Shown piece after piece: positions 1 through 5,521 of a DNA stretch of 8,021 nucleotides. The notes under the pieces were generated by a model that searched no databases, was not told the origin of the DNA, and saw only the letters and a program-made list of their open reading frames with translations. The stretch lies in the NCBI GenBank assembly GCA_913043805.1, contig CAJWMX010000116.1, positions 1-8,021 on the forward strand, written 5' to 3'. Position 1 is the first letter of the stretch. Every line of letters begins with the position of its first letter. This DNA comes from an uncultured Acidobacteriota bacterium (GTDB lineage Bacteria; Acidobacteriota; Vicinamibacteria; Vicinamibacterales; UBA8438). Both the position numbers and the translations under genes were made by a program.

Positions 1-260
1 AAACGCTGGCGCCCGTCGGAGATCACGAAGAACCGGGCCTTGCCGAAGCTGCGGATGATCAGGATCCGCCCGGCGGTGCGGGTCTCGATCCGGTCGGCCT
101 CCAGCGCGTCGCCCGGGGTCTCGCCGTGCTGGGTCACCAGCGTCGAGACCGTATCGGTGCACTCGTAGGTATGCGGATAGGGCTCGACGCCCAGTTCGAC
201 GAGCGCCGCCAGATTGGCGCGTCGTTGGACGAGTTGGTCGTTCTCACGTGGTTCGGTCAT
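1..260 (-). CDS. lysS: Lysyl-tRNA synthetase, class II (N-terminal part, cut by window edge)
   Basis: Only the first 86 codons are visible, starting at the ATG at 260-258 and running off the left edge, so the gene is partial at its 3' end. The visible part has the class II LysRS N-terminus: an amphipathic lead-in (QLVQRRANLAALVELGVEPYP, residues 9-29), then the start of the OB-fold anticodon-binding domain with the typical AGRILIIRSFGKARFFVISDG pattern around residues 63-83. The full enzyme (about 500 residues) charges tRNA-Lys with lysine using ATP in the cytoplasm. The catalytic motifs lie outside the window. The start is 3 bases after the nusB stop, and I see no strong Shine-Dalgarno sequence, so translation is probably coupled to nusB. 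The family call is confident because this N-terminal pattern is characteristic. Confidence 0.9.
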   Translation of the reverse strand, partial: MTEPRENDQLVQRRANLAALVELGVEPYPHTYECTDTVSTLVTQHGETPGDALEADRIETRTAGRILIIRSFGKARFFVISDGRQR

Positions 261-263
261 GAC

Positions 264-743
264 TCAACGCGGTAACGGCTCTTCGGTACCGGGAGGGCGG
301 GGCGGCTCGGCCGACTCGAGGAGTCGCCGCACGCCGTCGAGGACGCCGTTGACGAACGGCGCCGAATCATCCCCGCTGAATGCCTTCGCCAGCTCGATGG
401 CCTCGTCGATCACCACCGCCGTGGGCGCGCTGCCTTCGAGCAGTTCGTAGGTGCCCATGCGCAGCACCAATCGATCGACCACCGCCATCCGCTCGAGCCG
501 CCAGTTCGCAGCCGCCTCGGTAATCAGGGGATCGATACGATCGAGCGCGGCGGATGTACCGTCGAAGAGCGACATCGCCAGACGACGTCGCTCGGGGCTG
601 GCGCTGTTCTCGGCCCAGAACCGCTCGATGGCCGCGTCGACCTCGTCGGCTCCCCCGCCACCGACATCCCGCAGATAGAGGAGCTGAAGCGCGGCGATCC
701 GGGCCCGATGCCGGCCGTCTCGGACCGACCGGGCCGCGCTCAC
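264..743 (-). CDS. nusB: Transcription antitermination factor NusB
   Basis: The product is 159 residues from a GTG start at 743, a normal NusB length. NusB is an all-helical RNA-binding protein that joins NusE (S10) on boxA RNA to support antitermination, chiefly in rRNA operons. Recognisable segments are the N-terminal helix with RHRARIAALQLLY (11-23), the central NWRLERMAVVDRLVLRMGTYEL (80-101) and the C-terminal IDEAIELAKAFS...FVNGVLDGV (112-138), all family hallmarks. The open frame extends upstream to 824, but that extension lies inside ribH. The GTG overlaps the ribH stop as GTGA and has a good Shine-Dalgarno (GGGGGAG, 8-base spacing), so I chose it. The Pro/Glu-rich tail (144-159) is not part of the fold. 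ribH next to nusB is a widespread bacterial arrangement. Confidence 0.93.
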   Translation of the reverse strand: MSAARSVRDGRHRARIAALQLLYLRDVGGGGADEVDAAIERFWAENSASPERRRLAMSLFDGTSAALDRIDPLITEAAANWRLERMAVVDRLVLRMGTYELLEGSAPTAVVIDEAIELAKAFSGDDSAPFVNGVLDGVRRLLESAEPPRPPGTEEPLPR

Positions 744-1234
744 TGCGGCGTCTCCCCCATACCGGGCGGGGTGAGCTGGCGGAACAGACGCACCATCGAG
801 AGCACCGCTTCGGCGGCCTCCCACCCCTTGTTGGAAGAGCCGCTCCCGGCTCGCGCCAGCGCCTCTTCCACGGAGTTGGTGGTCAATACGCCGAAGGCGA
901 TCGGGACCCCGCTATCGAGGGCCGCGCTGGTGAGCCCATCGGCAACCGCGGCCGCGATGTACTCGAAGTGGGGCGTCTCTCCGCGGATCAGACAGCCAAG
1001 TCCGACGACGGCATCGACGCCGCCAAAGGCCGCCAGTCGGCGCGCCGCCTGCGGGATCTCGAACGCCCCGGGCACCGGCGCCACCACGACGGCCGTGTCC
1101 GGCAGGCCGGCCGCCTTCAGGGCTTCAATCGCGCCATCACGCAGCCGATCGGTGACGAAGTCGTGGTAAGTCGATACCACGAGCCCGATCCGGAAGTCGC
1201 GCGCCTCGCCGGCGCCGGTCAAGGTCTCGGCCAC
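740..1234 (-). CDS. ribH: 6,7-dimethyl-8-ribityllumazine synthase
   Basis: The product is 164 residues from a GTG at 1234. It condenses 5-amino-6-ribitylamino-uracil with 3,4-dihydroxy-2-butanone 4-phosphate to give the lumazine precursor of riboflavin. Family motifs in order: VPGAFEIP (54-61), GLGCLIRGETPHFEYIA (79-95) with the catalytic His at 89, PIAFGVLTTN (111-120), and the ARAG...NKGWEAAEAVLSM segment (127-147) with the phosphate-binding Arg at 128. The active-site Phe-Asn near the N-terminus of many homologues is Tyr-His here (23-24), and GSGSS (130-134) precedes the conserved NKG in place of the more common TKAG/TKSG. Both look like tolerated variation. The open frame runs up to 1369, but residues before the GTG lie inside the upstream enoyl-CoA hydratase gene and do not resemble RibH. 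The start follows that gene's stop by 4 bases. The other riboflavin genes are not in the window. Confidence 0.95.
   Translation of the reverse strand: MAETLTGAGEARDFRIGLVVSTYHDFVTDRLRDGAIEALKAAGLPDTAVVVAPVPGAFEIPQAARRLAAFGGVDAVVGLGCLIRGETPHFEYIAAAVADGLTSAALDSGVPIAFGVLTTNSVEEALARAGSGSSNKGWEAAEAVLSMVRLFRQLTPPGMGETPQ
752..758 (-). promoter_or_regulatory. Shine-Dalgarno sequence for nusB
   Basis: GGGGGAG on the minus strand lies inside the last codons of ribH, 8 bases before the GTG at 743. It supports the GTG start of nusB over the longer reading frame and indicates coupled translation with ribH through the GTGA stop/start overlap. Confidence 0.6.
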
Positions 1235-1238
1235 GTGA

Positions 1239-2021
1239 TCAACGCCCCGTGAACCGTGGAGCGCGCTTCTCCAGGAACGCCGCGGTGCCCTCGCGCACAT
1301 CCTCGGTGTCGAACACCTGGCTGAAGGTCGAGCGCTCGAACACGGACGCTTCGGCCATCGACATGTCAACGCCGTGGTGTGCGGCTTCGAGAATCAGCCG
1401 CACGGCGACGAGCGCCTGCTTGGCCAACGTGTTAGCGAGCGCGGCGGTATCGTCCGCCAGCGACTCGTCGTCCACCACACGATTGACCAGGCCGATGCGG
1501 TGGGCCTCAGTCGCGTCGATGGGCGCCCCCGTCAACATCAGCTCGAGGGCAATGCCTCGGCCGACCAGACGTGGCAACCGCTGCGTGCCGCCGTAGCCCG
1601 GGATCAACCCGAGCCCGATCTCCGGCTGACCGAGCTTGGCCGAGCGCGCGGCCAGTCGGATCGTGCAGGCCATGGCCAGCTCGCAGCCGCCCCCCAGGGC
1701 AAACCCATTGATCGCGGCGATCACCGGCTTCCCCAGCTGCTCGATGTCGTTGCAGAGCTGGTGTCCGGTATCGGCCAGGGCACGCGCGGTCCGTGGCGTG
1801 AGGGTCGCCAGCTCACGGATGTCGGCCCCGGCGATGAACGCCCGGTCACCGGCCCCGGTCAACACCACCACTCGGACCTGTTCGTCAGCCTTCAGCTCGC
1901 GAAAGGCGTCGGCCAGGGCCGAGACGGTCTCGGCGTCGAGCGCGTTGAGTACCTTGGGCCGGTTGACGGTGACGGTGGCGACGGCGTCGTCGCGGGAAAT
2001 CAGGATGCGTTCGTCGGACAT
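1239..2021 (-). CDS. Enoyl-CoA hydratase (crotonase family)
   Basis: The product is 260 residues, the standard length of short crotonases. It probably hydrates trans-2-enoyl-CoA to 3-hydroxyacyl-CoA in beta-oxidation or a related pathway. Visible features are the oxyanion-hole segment AFIAGADIREL (61-71), the second oxyanion/Glu motif ALGGGCELAMACTIRLA (108-124) with Glu114, and GQPEIGLGLIPGYGGTQRLPR (131-151) with Glu134. The two glutamates are 20 residues apart, as for the catalytic pair in rat mitochondrial crotonase (144/164), so true hydratase activity is likely, as opposed to isomerase or hydrolase activity. The chain-length preference cannot be read. The ATG at 2021 starts right at the conserved N-terminus. 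It is the first gene after the 59-base gap and may have its own promoter. It shares the strand with ribH, nusB and lysS and is 4 bases from ribH. A paaF or fadB1-type name would be a guess. Confidence 0.93.
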   Translation of the reverse strand: MSDERILISRDDAVATVTVNRPKVLNALDAETVSALADAFRELKADEQVRVVVLTGAGDRAFIAGADIRELATLTPRTARALADTGHQLCNDIEQLGKPVIAAINGFALGGGCELAMACTIRLAARSAKLGQPEIGLGLIPGYGGTQRLPRLVGRGIALELMLTGAPIDATEAHRIGLVNRVVDDESLADDTAALANTLAKQALVAVRLILEAAHHGVDMSMAEASVFERSTFSQVFDTEDVREGTAAFLEKRAPRFTGR

Positions 2022-2035
2022 GACTCGCGTCGCTC

Positions 2036-2041
2036 ACTATA
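2036..2041 (-). promoter_or_regulatory. Possible -10 element upstream of the enoyl-CoA hydratase
   Basis: TATAGT on the minus strand stands out as an AT-rich hexamer in a GC-rich gap, 14 bases before the ATG at 2021. That is close enough to give a very short leader. I see no -35 hexamer at the right distance; a GC-rich hairpin occupies that place. A secondary promoter for the crotonase-ribH-nusB-lysS half of the cluster is plausible but weakly supported. Confidence 0.25.
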
Positions 2042-2046
2042 CTCCA

Positions 2047-2073
2047 GCGGCCCCGGCGGCCGGCGGGGGCCGC
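2047..2073 (-). repeat. GC-rich inverted repeat (8-bp perfect arms) between two genes
   Basis: The arms GCGGCCCC (2047-2054) and GGGGCCGC (2066-2073) are perfect reverse complements around an 11-base G/C-only loop. It lies just downstream of the 57-residue membrane protein's stop (2081) and upstream of the crotonase start (2021). No T-tract follows on the minus strand, so it is not a canonical intrinsic terminator. It could be a transcript-stabilising or processing hairpin, a weak or partial terminator, or a chance palindrome in GC-rich DNA. Confidence 0.45.
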
Positions 2074-2080
2074 CGTGGCG

Positions 2081-2254
2081 CTACAGCGGAAACGGGAAGA
2101 AGACCCACCCGAGCACCACGGCGGTGGCGACGAAGCCGGCGAAGATCAGGCCGCCAAATCGAAGCTGCTCTTTCGGCTCGTCCTTCTGCAGGACGGCGAA
2201 CACCACCGAGACGAGCGCCGCGAACAGGATGAGCAAAAGGAAGTGACTGGCCAT
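2081..2254 (-). CDS. Small two-helix membrane protein, unknown function
   Basis: The 57-residue product, from the ATG at 2254 to the TAG at 2081-2083, begins MASHFLLLILFAALVSVVFA. Residues 4-22 form one hydrophobic helix. A charged loop QKDEPKEQLR follows (23-32), then a second helix at about 33-53, and the chain ends FFPFPL. The positive and negative charges are all in the short loop, as expected of a helical hairpin in the inner membrane. An AGAGG sequence lies just upstream, and the gene begins 16 bases after the stop of the preceding membrane-protein gene on the same strand. It fills what would otherwise be a gap of about 250 bases. Nothing identifies a function. Its position suggests it works with, or is co-regulated with, the two membrane proteins upstream. 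Placement and topology make it credible, but a homologue search is needed for certainty. Confidence 0.7.
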   Translation of the reverse strand: MASHFLLLILFAALVSVVFAVLQKDEPKEQLRFGGLIFAGFVATAVVLGWVFFPFPL

Positions 2255-2270
2255 TGGACCTCTGGCGCCC

Positions 2271-2717
2271 CTACTTCCTACCGATCGCCACGTCGAAGGC
2301 GTCGAGACACACCAGCATGTTGAGGAGGCCGGACACGATCAGAAACGTGTTGCCATGCTCCCAGGTCGGCGCCACGACCTGGCCTTCTCCGAGACCGGCG
2401 ACCGACGCCAGCAGATACGGCACGCCATTGCCGAGATCGGCGAAGGCCGCCAGAAAAACCAGCGGTCGCGACGGATCGAAGGGAGCCAGCATCCCGTCGA
2501 GCGCCAGCCCGATCACGAACATCAGCGGGATGGTAATTGCGAAGACGGTCCCCTTCTGGCGCCGGCCCAGCCAGAAATGCCCGCCTCCGGGCATCAACCA
2601 CCCCAGCAGCGCCGCCGTGGCGGCCCGGGAGGTGTCTGGCGCCGGGGTCGGAGCGGGAGCCGAGCGCTGTCGCTCGGCTACTCGAACTCGCCGCGAATCA
2701 CGAGACTTACGACCCAT
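2271..2717 (-). CDS. Small polytopic membrane protein, DUF6677-like
   Basis: The product is 148 residues from the ATG at 2717. The basic, Pro/Ala-rich N-terminus (1-30) looks cytoplasmic and disordered. A hydrophobic entry with a Gly-rich turn, AALLGWLMPGGGHFWLGRRQKG (36-56), follows and recalls TM2-type and related small membrane proteins. Helices are predicted at about 57-76, 84-106 and 123-142, and the conserved-looking end GNTFLIVSGLLNMLVCLDAFDVAIGRK leads to the stop. I recall this pattern as DUF6677, but the assignment is from memory. The function is unknown. The frame is open up to 2840, but only the ATG at 2717 (GGGAG 10 bases upstream) keeps the overlap with the DUF2085 gene modest. 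Even so, the first 40 bases (2678-2717) are shared with that gene's 3' end in another frame. No start codon exists between this ATG and the conserved core, so the overlap appears real. Confidence 0.8.
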   Translation of the reverse strand: MGRKSRDSRRVRVAERQRSAPAPTPAPDTSRAATAALLGWLMPGGGHFWLGRRQKGTVFAITIPLMFVIGLALDGMLAPFDPSRPLVFLAAFADLGNGVPYLLASVAGLGEGQVVAPTWEHGNTFLIVSGLLNMLVCLDAFDVAIGRK

Positions 2718-3217
2718 CCTACTGCCGCTCCCAACCACACCCCGGTCAGCGCCCGCCACATCGCGGACTCGTCGACCACGCCCGACCATTCTCCCACCAG
2801 CGTGAGGGCTGTTGGAATCGCGGCCAGCCCGACCACCCACTGCGCGAGCGTCGTTTCACCACCCGGCGCCGTCCAGCGTCCCGGAGCCAGCCAGAGCTGC
2901 CCGCTCAGGCGACGTCTGGGCACACACAACAACGCGCCGAACGCCGCCCCAAGATAGAGGCCGGCACAACGGGCGCACACCGGCATCTGGACGCCCCAGG
3001 GATGAAACGACCGTGCCGGCTGTTGATGACAGGCCGCGCCCGCCGCCAGATACACACCTGCCGACATCGCCACGACCGGCCGGCCGTCGACCTCTTGTCC
3101 CACGAGCCAGGGCACGCCGATCAGCAGGCCGTTCCACAGCACGATCGCCGCAAGCAGACCGAAGAACAGCACCGTCCGCCAGCGCGCCGTGTCGAGTCGC
3201 GAGCTGTCGTCCGGCAT
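2678..3217 (-). CDS. DUF2085-family membrane protein with Cys/His motif
   Basis: The product is 179 residues from the ATG at 3217, six bases after the PfkB kinase stop. Predicted membrane helices lie at about 15-38, 48-62, 85-99, 124-142 and 155-175. The family hallmark is AACHQQPARSFHPWG (61-75), followed by MPVCARCAGLYLG (78-90), so Cys63, His64, His72, Cys81 and Cys84 are grouped. These residues lie in a loop between helices and could bind a metal or form a redox-active disulfide. That is inference, and I know of no established function for DUF2085. The last 40 bases overlap the next gene. The neighbours downstream are two more small membrane proteins, hinting at a membrane module; the flanking enzymes give no direct clue. 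Confidence 0.88.
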   Translation of the reverse strand: MPDDSSRLDTARWRTVLFFGLLAAIVLWNGLLIGVPWLVGQEVDGRPVVAMSAGVYLAAGAACHQQPARSFHPWGVQMPVCARCAGLYLGAAFGALLCVPRRRLSGQLWLAPGRWTAPGGETTLAQWVVGLAAIPTALTLVGEWSGVVDESAMWRALTGVWLGAAVGWVVSLVIRGEFE

Positions 3218-3223
3218 CGGGGA

Positions 3224-4135
3224 TCACAGCGCCTCGAAGTGTGTCAGGCGCTTGAAGTCGGCGAATCGAGCCTGCAACTCTTCGGGGGTCAGGCGAAGCA
3301 GCCGATCCAGTCCGAAGTCCTCCACGGCGAAGGAGGCCAGCACGCTCCCGGCGATGATGGCGCGCGTCACGACCGCCTCGCTCATCTCTCCGGCCGCGGC
3401 CAGATAGCCCATGAAGCCGCCCGCGAAGGTGTCGCCGGCGCCGGTCGGGTCGGCCACCTCTTCGAGCGGCATGGCGGGCGCGGCGAAGAAGCCTTCCTCG
3501 CGAGTCACCAGCACCCCGTACTCCCCACGCTTGATGATCAGCAACCGAGGCCCCATGGCCTGAATCGCGCGCGCCGCCTTCACCAGGTTCGCTTCGCCGC
3601 TGAGCTGTCGCGCTTCTTCGTCGTTGATCACCAGCGCGTCGACCCGCGCCAACACCTTGCGCAGCTCGTCCGGCGTCCCCTCGATCCAGAAGTTCATCGT
3701 GTCGGAGGCGACAAAGCGCGGTGACTCGACCTGATCGAGCACGTCCAGCTGCAGCGCCGGATGAATGTTGGCCAGGAACACGAACGGCGTGGGCCGGTAG
3801 GCCTCTGGCAGCGTCGGCTGGAACGACTCGAACACGTTCAGGTGGGTGTAGATCGTCTCCCGGCTGTTCAGGTCGTAGGAGTACTCGCCCTTCCACCGGA
3901 ACGTCTCCCCGGGCACGCGCTGCAGGCCCGCCAGGTCTACCCGCCGCCCTCCGAACACCTCCATTTCGGTCTCGCCGAAGTCCTCACCCACCACGGCGAC
4001 GAGACGCACATCGGTAAAGAAGGAGGCGGCTACGCTGAAATACGTCGCTGCACCCCCGACGATGCGAGACCGTTCGCCAAACGGTGTCTTCAGGGAATCG
4101 AATGCGACGGAACCGACGGTGAGTATGGGATGCAC
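3224..4135 (-). CDS. PfkB-family carbohydrate/nucleoside kinase
   Basis: The product is 303 residues from a GTG at 4135. The ribokinase fold is evident: an N-terminal strand ILTVGSVAFDSL (4-15), the substrate-binding di-glycine region VGGAATYFSVAASFF (26-40), VRLVAVVGEDFG (43-54), the linking motif LVINDEEA (168-175), and the signature DPTGAGDTFAGGFMGYLA (229-246) with the anion hole GAGD and catalytic base Asp235. The enzyme phosphorylates a hydroxyl of a sugar or nucleoside using ATP; the substrate is not readable. A longer version from a TTG at 4171 (12 more residues) is possible. I prefer the GTG because PfkB proteins normally begin directly before this first strand. Shine-Dalgarno support is weak for both starts. 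The gene is directly downstream of mtnP, so a role in nucleoside or methylthioribose-related salvage is an attractive inference only. Confidence 0.9.
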   Translation of the reverse strand: MHPILTVGSVAFDSLKTPFGERSRIVGGAATYFSVAASFFTDVRLVAVVGEDFGETEMEVFGGRRVDLAGLQRVPGETFRWKGEYSYDLNSRETIYTHLNVFESFQPTLPEAYRPTPFVFLANIHPALQLDVLDQVESPRFVASDTMNFWIEGTPDELRKVLARVDALVINDEEARQLSGEANLVKAARAIQAMGPRLLIIKRGEYGVLVTREEGFFAAPAMPLEEVADPTGAGDTFAGGFMGYLAAAGEMSEAVVTRAIIAGSVLASFAVEDFGLDRLLRLTPEELQARFADFKRLTHFEAL

Positions 4136-4195
4136 GTTTCGGGTCTCGGACTGAACTCGGAATGACGCCAACGACCGTCCGTCGGCGCGCCTTTG

Positions 4196-5068
4196 TCAGA
4201 TGTACTTGCCGATGATCGGCGCCAGATCCCGTTTCGCGTCATCCGGAATCAGGTCGGGCCGCGTAATGATAGCCGAGCCGAGCGCGGTCGCACACTCGCA
4301 GCCTCGCTCGACCGGCAGGCGGGACACGGCCTCGCTGACCACCTGCTGCGCGGTCGCGGCGTTCTTGTTCAGAATCTCGATGATCATGTCGACGGTCACG
4401 TCGTCATGCCCTTCGTGCCAGCAGTCATAGTCGGTCACCAACGCCAGCGTGCTGTAGCAGATCTCGGCTTCCCGGGCGAGCTTGGCTTCCTGCAGGTTGG
4501 TCATGCCGATGATGTCCATCCCCCAGCTTCGGTAGAGCTGTGACTCGGCCAGGGTCGAGAACTGGGGCCCCTCCATGCAAACGTAGGTCCCGCCCCGATG
4601 GACGCGAGCCTCGGTCCCCTCCGCCGACTCGGCGGCGATACCGCTCAGCACCGTGCAGAACGGGTGCGCGAACCCTACGTGGGCGACGACGCCGTTGCCG
4701 AAGAACGTGCTGATTCGGCCGCGGGTGCGATCCAGGAACTGGTCGGGGATGACGATGTCGAGCGGGCGATACTCCTCCTGCAGACTCCCCACGGCGCTGG
4801 CCGACAGGATCCAGTCCACGCCCAGTGACTTCAGTCCCCAGATGTTCGCGCGGAAGTTCAGCTCGGACGGCATCAGCCGATGGCCGACGCCGTGGCGAGC
4901 CAGAAAGGCGACGCGCCTGTCGTTGAGGGTCCCCACCACGAAGGGTGCCGATGTCGACCCGAACGGCGTGTCGACCGCCACCTCCTCGCGGTCCGTCAGC
5001 GCCTCCATGTCATAGAGGCCACTGCCGCCAATGACCCCGATTCGCACCTCTCCAGCCTGTATGCTCAA
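4196..5068 (-). CDS. mtnP: S-methyl-5'-thioadenosine phosphorylase
   Basis: The product is 290 residues from a TTG at 5068. It splits 5'-methylthioadenosine, a by-product of polyamine and quorum-signal synthesis, with phosphate to give adenine and 5-methylthioribose 1-phosphate. Motifs of the PNP/MTAP family: GVIGGSGLYD (11-20, phosphate loop), RHGVGHRLMPSELNFRANIWGL (58-79), YVCMEGPQFSTLAES (162-176), IGMTNLQEAKLAREAEICY (187-205) and TDYDCW (212-217). The Asp pair 213/215 corresponds to the residues that recognise the 6-amino group of adenine in human MTAP, which favours MTA over 6-oxopurine nucleosides. The TTG is chosen because AAAGGAG sits 9 bases upstream and the TTGA overlaps the epimerase stop. 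A GTG 7 codons in (immediately before RIGVIGG) is the alternative, but its only purine-rich stretch abuts it. The PfkB kinase follows. Confidence 0.95.
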   Translation of the reverse strand: MSIQAGEVRIGVIGGSGLYDMEALTDREEVAVDTPFGSTSAPFVVGTLNDRRVAFLARHGVGHRLMPSELNFRANIWGLKSLGVDWILSASAVGSLQEEYRPLDIVIPDQFLDRTRGRISTFFGNGVVAHVGFAHPFCTVLSGIAAESAEGTEARVHRGGTYVCMEGPQFSTLAESQLYRSWGMDIIGMTNLQEAKLAREAEICYSTLALVTDYDCWHEGHDDVTVDMIIEILNKNAATAQQVVSEAVSRLPVERGCECATALGSAIITRPDLIPDDAKRDLAPIIGKYI

Positions 5069-5499
5069 CGGTCCGTGCTCCTTTCGGACGCCGGCGTCTC
5101 CGGCATCTCTTTCAACTCGACCAGGACGCCCTGCGCCGCCGAGGGATGGATGAAGGCGACGAGGCTCCCGCCCGCGCCGGGCCGGGGTCGCTCGTCGACC
5201 AATCGAACGCCGCGCGCCTTCAGGCGGTCGAGCGCTGCCTGCACGTCGTCAACACGCAGCGTGATGTGATGGATGCCCGGCCCGCGCCGTTCGACGGAGC
5301 GGGCGATGGCCGATTGCGGCCCCGTCGCCTCGAGCAACTCGAGCGACGCATCGCCCACCGGCAGGAACTGGGCCCGCACCTGCTCGGACGCCACCTCCTC
5401 GGCGGGACCGAGCTCCAGACCGAGGGCGTCACGGTAGAACTCGAGCGCCGCGTCGAGATCGCGCACCGCGATCCCGATGTGATCCAGGGTTGCCTTCAT
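5065..5499 (-). CDS. mce: Methylmalonyl-CoA epimerase (VOC superfamily)
   Basis: The product is 144 residues from the ATG at 5499, with GGAGAG 5 bases or so upstream. The frame is open further up, but that part has no VOC similarity and overlaps meaB. The enzyme interconverts (2S)- and (2R)-methylmalonyl-CoA, linking propionyl-CoA carboxylase to the B12-dependent mutase. Two VOC repeats are visible: LDHIGIAVRDLDAALEFYRDALGL (5-28) with metal ligand His7, FLPVGDASLELLEATGP (45-61), GIHHITLRVDDVQAALDRL (75-93) with the second His (77 or 78), and a C-terminal GVLVELKE (124-131) with ligand Glu128. The length and order match bacterial epimerases. The meaB gene 22 bases upstream strongly supports methylmalonyl-CoA over other VOC substrates. 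Its stop overlaps the mtnP start by four bases. Confidence 0.93.
   Translation of the reverse strand: MKATLDHIGIAVRDLDAALEFYRDALGLELGPAEEVASEQVRAQFLPVGDASLELLEATGPQSAIARSVERRGPGIHHITLRVDDVQAALDRLKARGVRLVDERPRPGAGGSLVAFIHPSAAQGVLVELKEMPETPASERSTDR
5078..5084 (-). promoter_or_regulatory. Strong Shine-Dalgarno deciding the TTG start of mtnP
   Basis: AAAGGAG on the minus strand, the best ribosome-binding match I see in the window, lies within the last codons of the epimerase gene, 9 bases before the TTG at 5068. It favours this rare start over the GTG seven codons downstream and fits coupled translation through the TTGA overlap. Confidence 0.65.
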
Positions 5500-5521
5500 A
5501 CTCTCTCCGGAGCCTGCTCGC

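Noticed and set aside
554..1252. Plus-strand open frame of 232 codons, antisense to nusB and ribH
   Set aside because: It is the complement of two well-recognised genes. The product is Arg/Gly/Pro-rich with no recognisable domain, as expected of antisense frames in GC-rich DNA.
2047..2073. The hairpin as a rho-independent terminator
   Set aside because: No run of T follows either arm in the minus-strand direction; the next bases are TGGAGTATAGT. I keep it only as an inverted repeat.
1374..2246. Plus-strand open frame of 290 codons, antisense to the enoyl-CoA hydratase and the small membrane gene
   Set aside because: The composition is low-complexity, rich in Arg, Gly, Gln and Asp. The opposite strand encodes a complete crotonase with both catalytic glutamates.
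2537..3724. Plus-strand open frame of 395 codons across the membrane-protein genes and half of the kinase
   Set aside because: It spans three minus-strand genes with clear motifs, and its product is Arg/His/Gln-rich with no domain.
2856..3896. Minus-strand open frame of 346 codons overlapping the kinase and DUF2085 genes
   Set aside because: It is an out-of-phase shadow. The kinase frame carries GAGD and the other PfkB motifs, while this one is Arg/Gly-rich noise.
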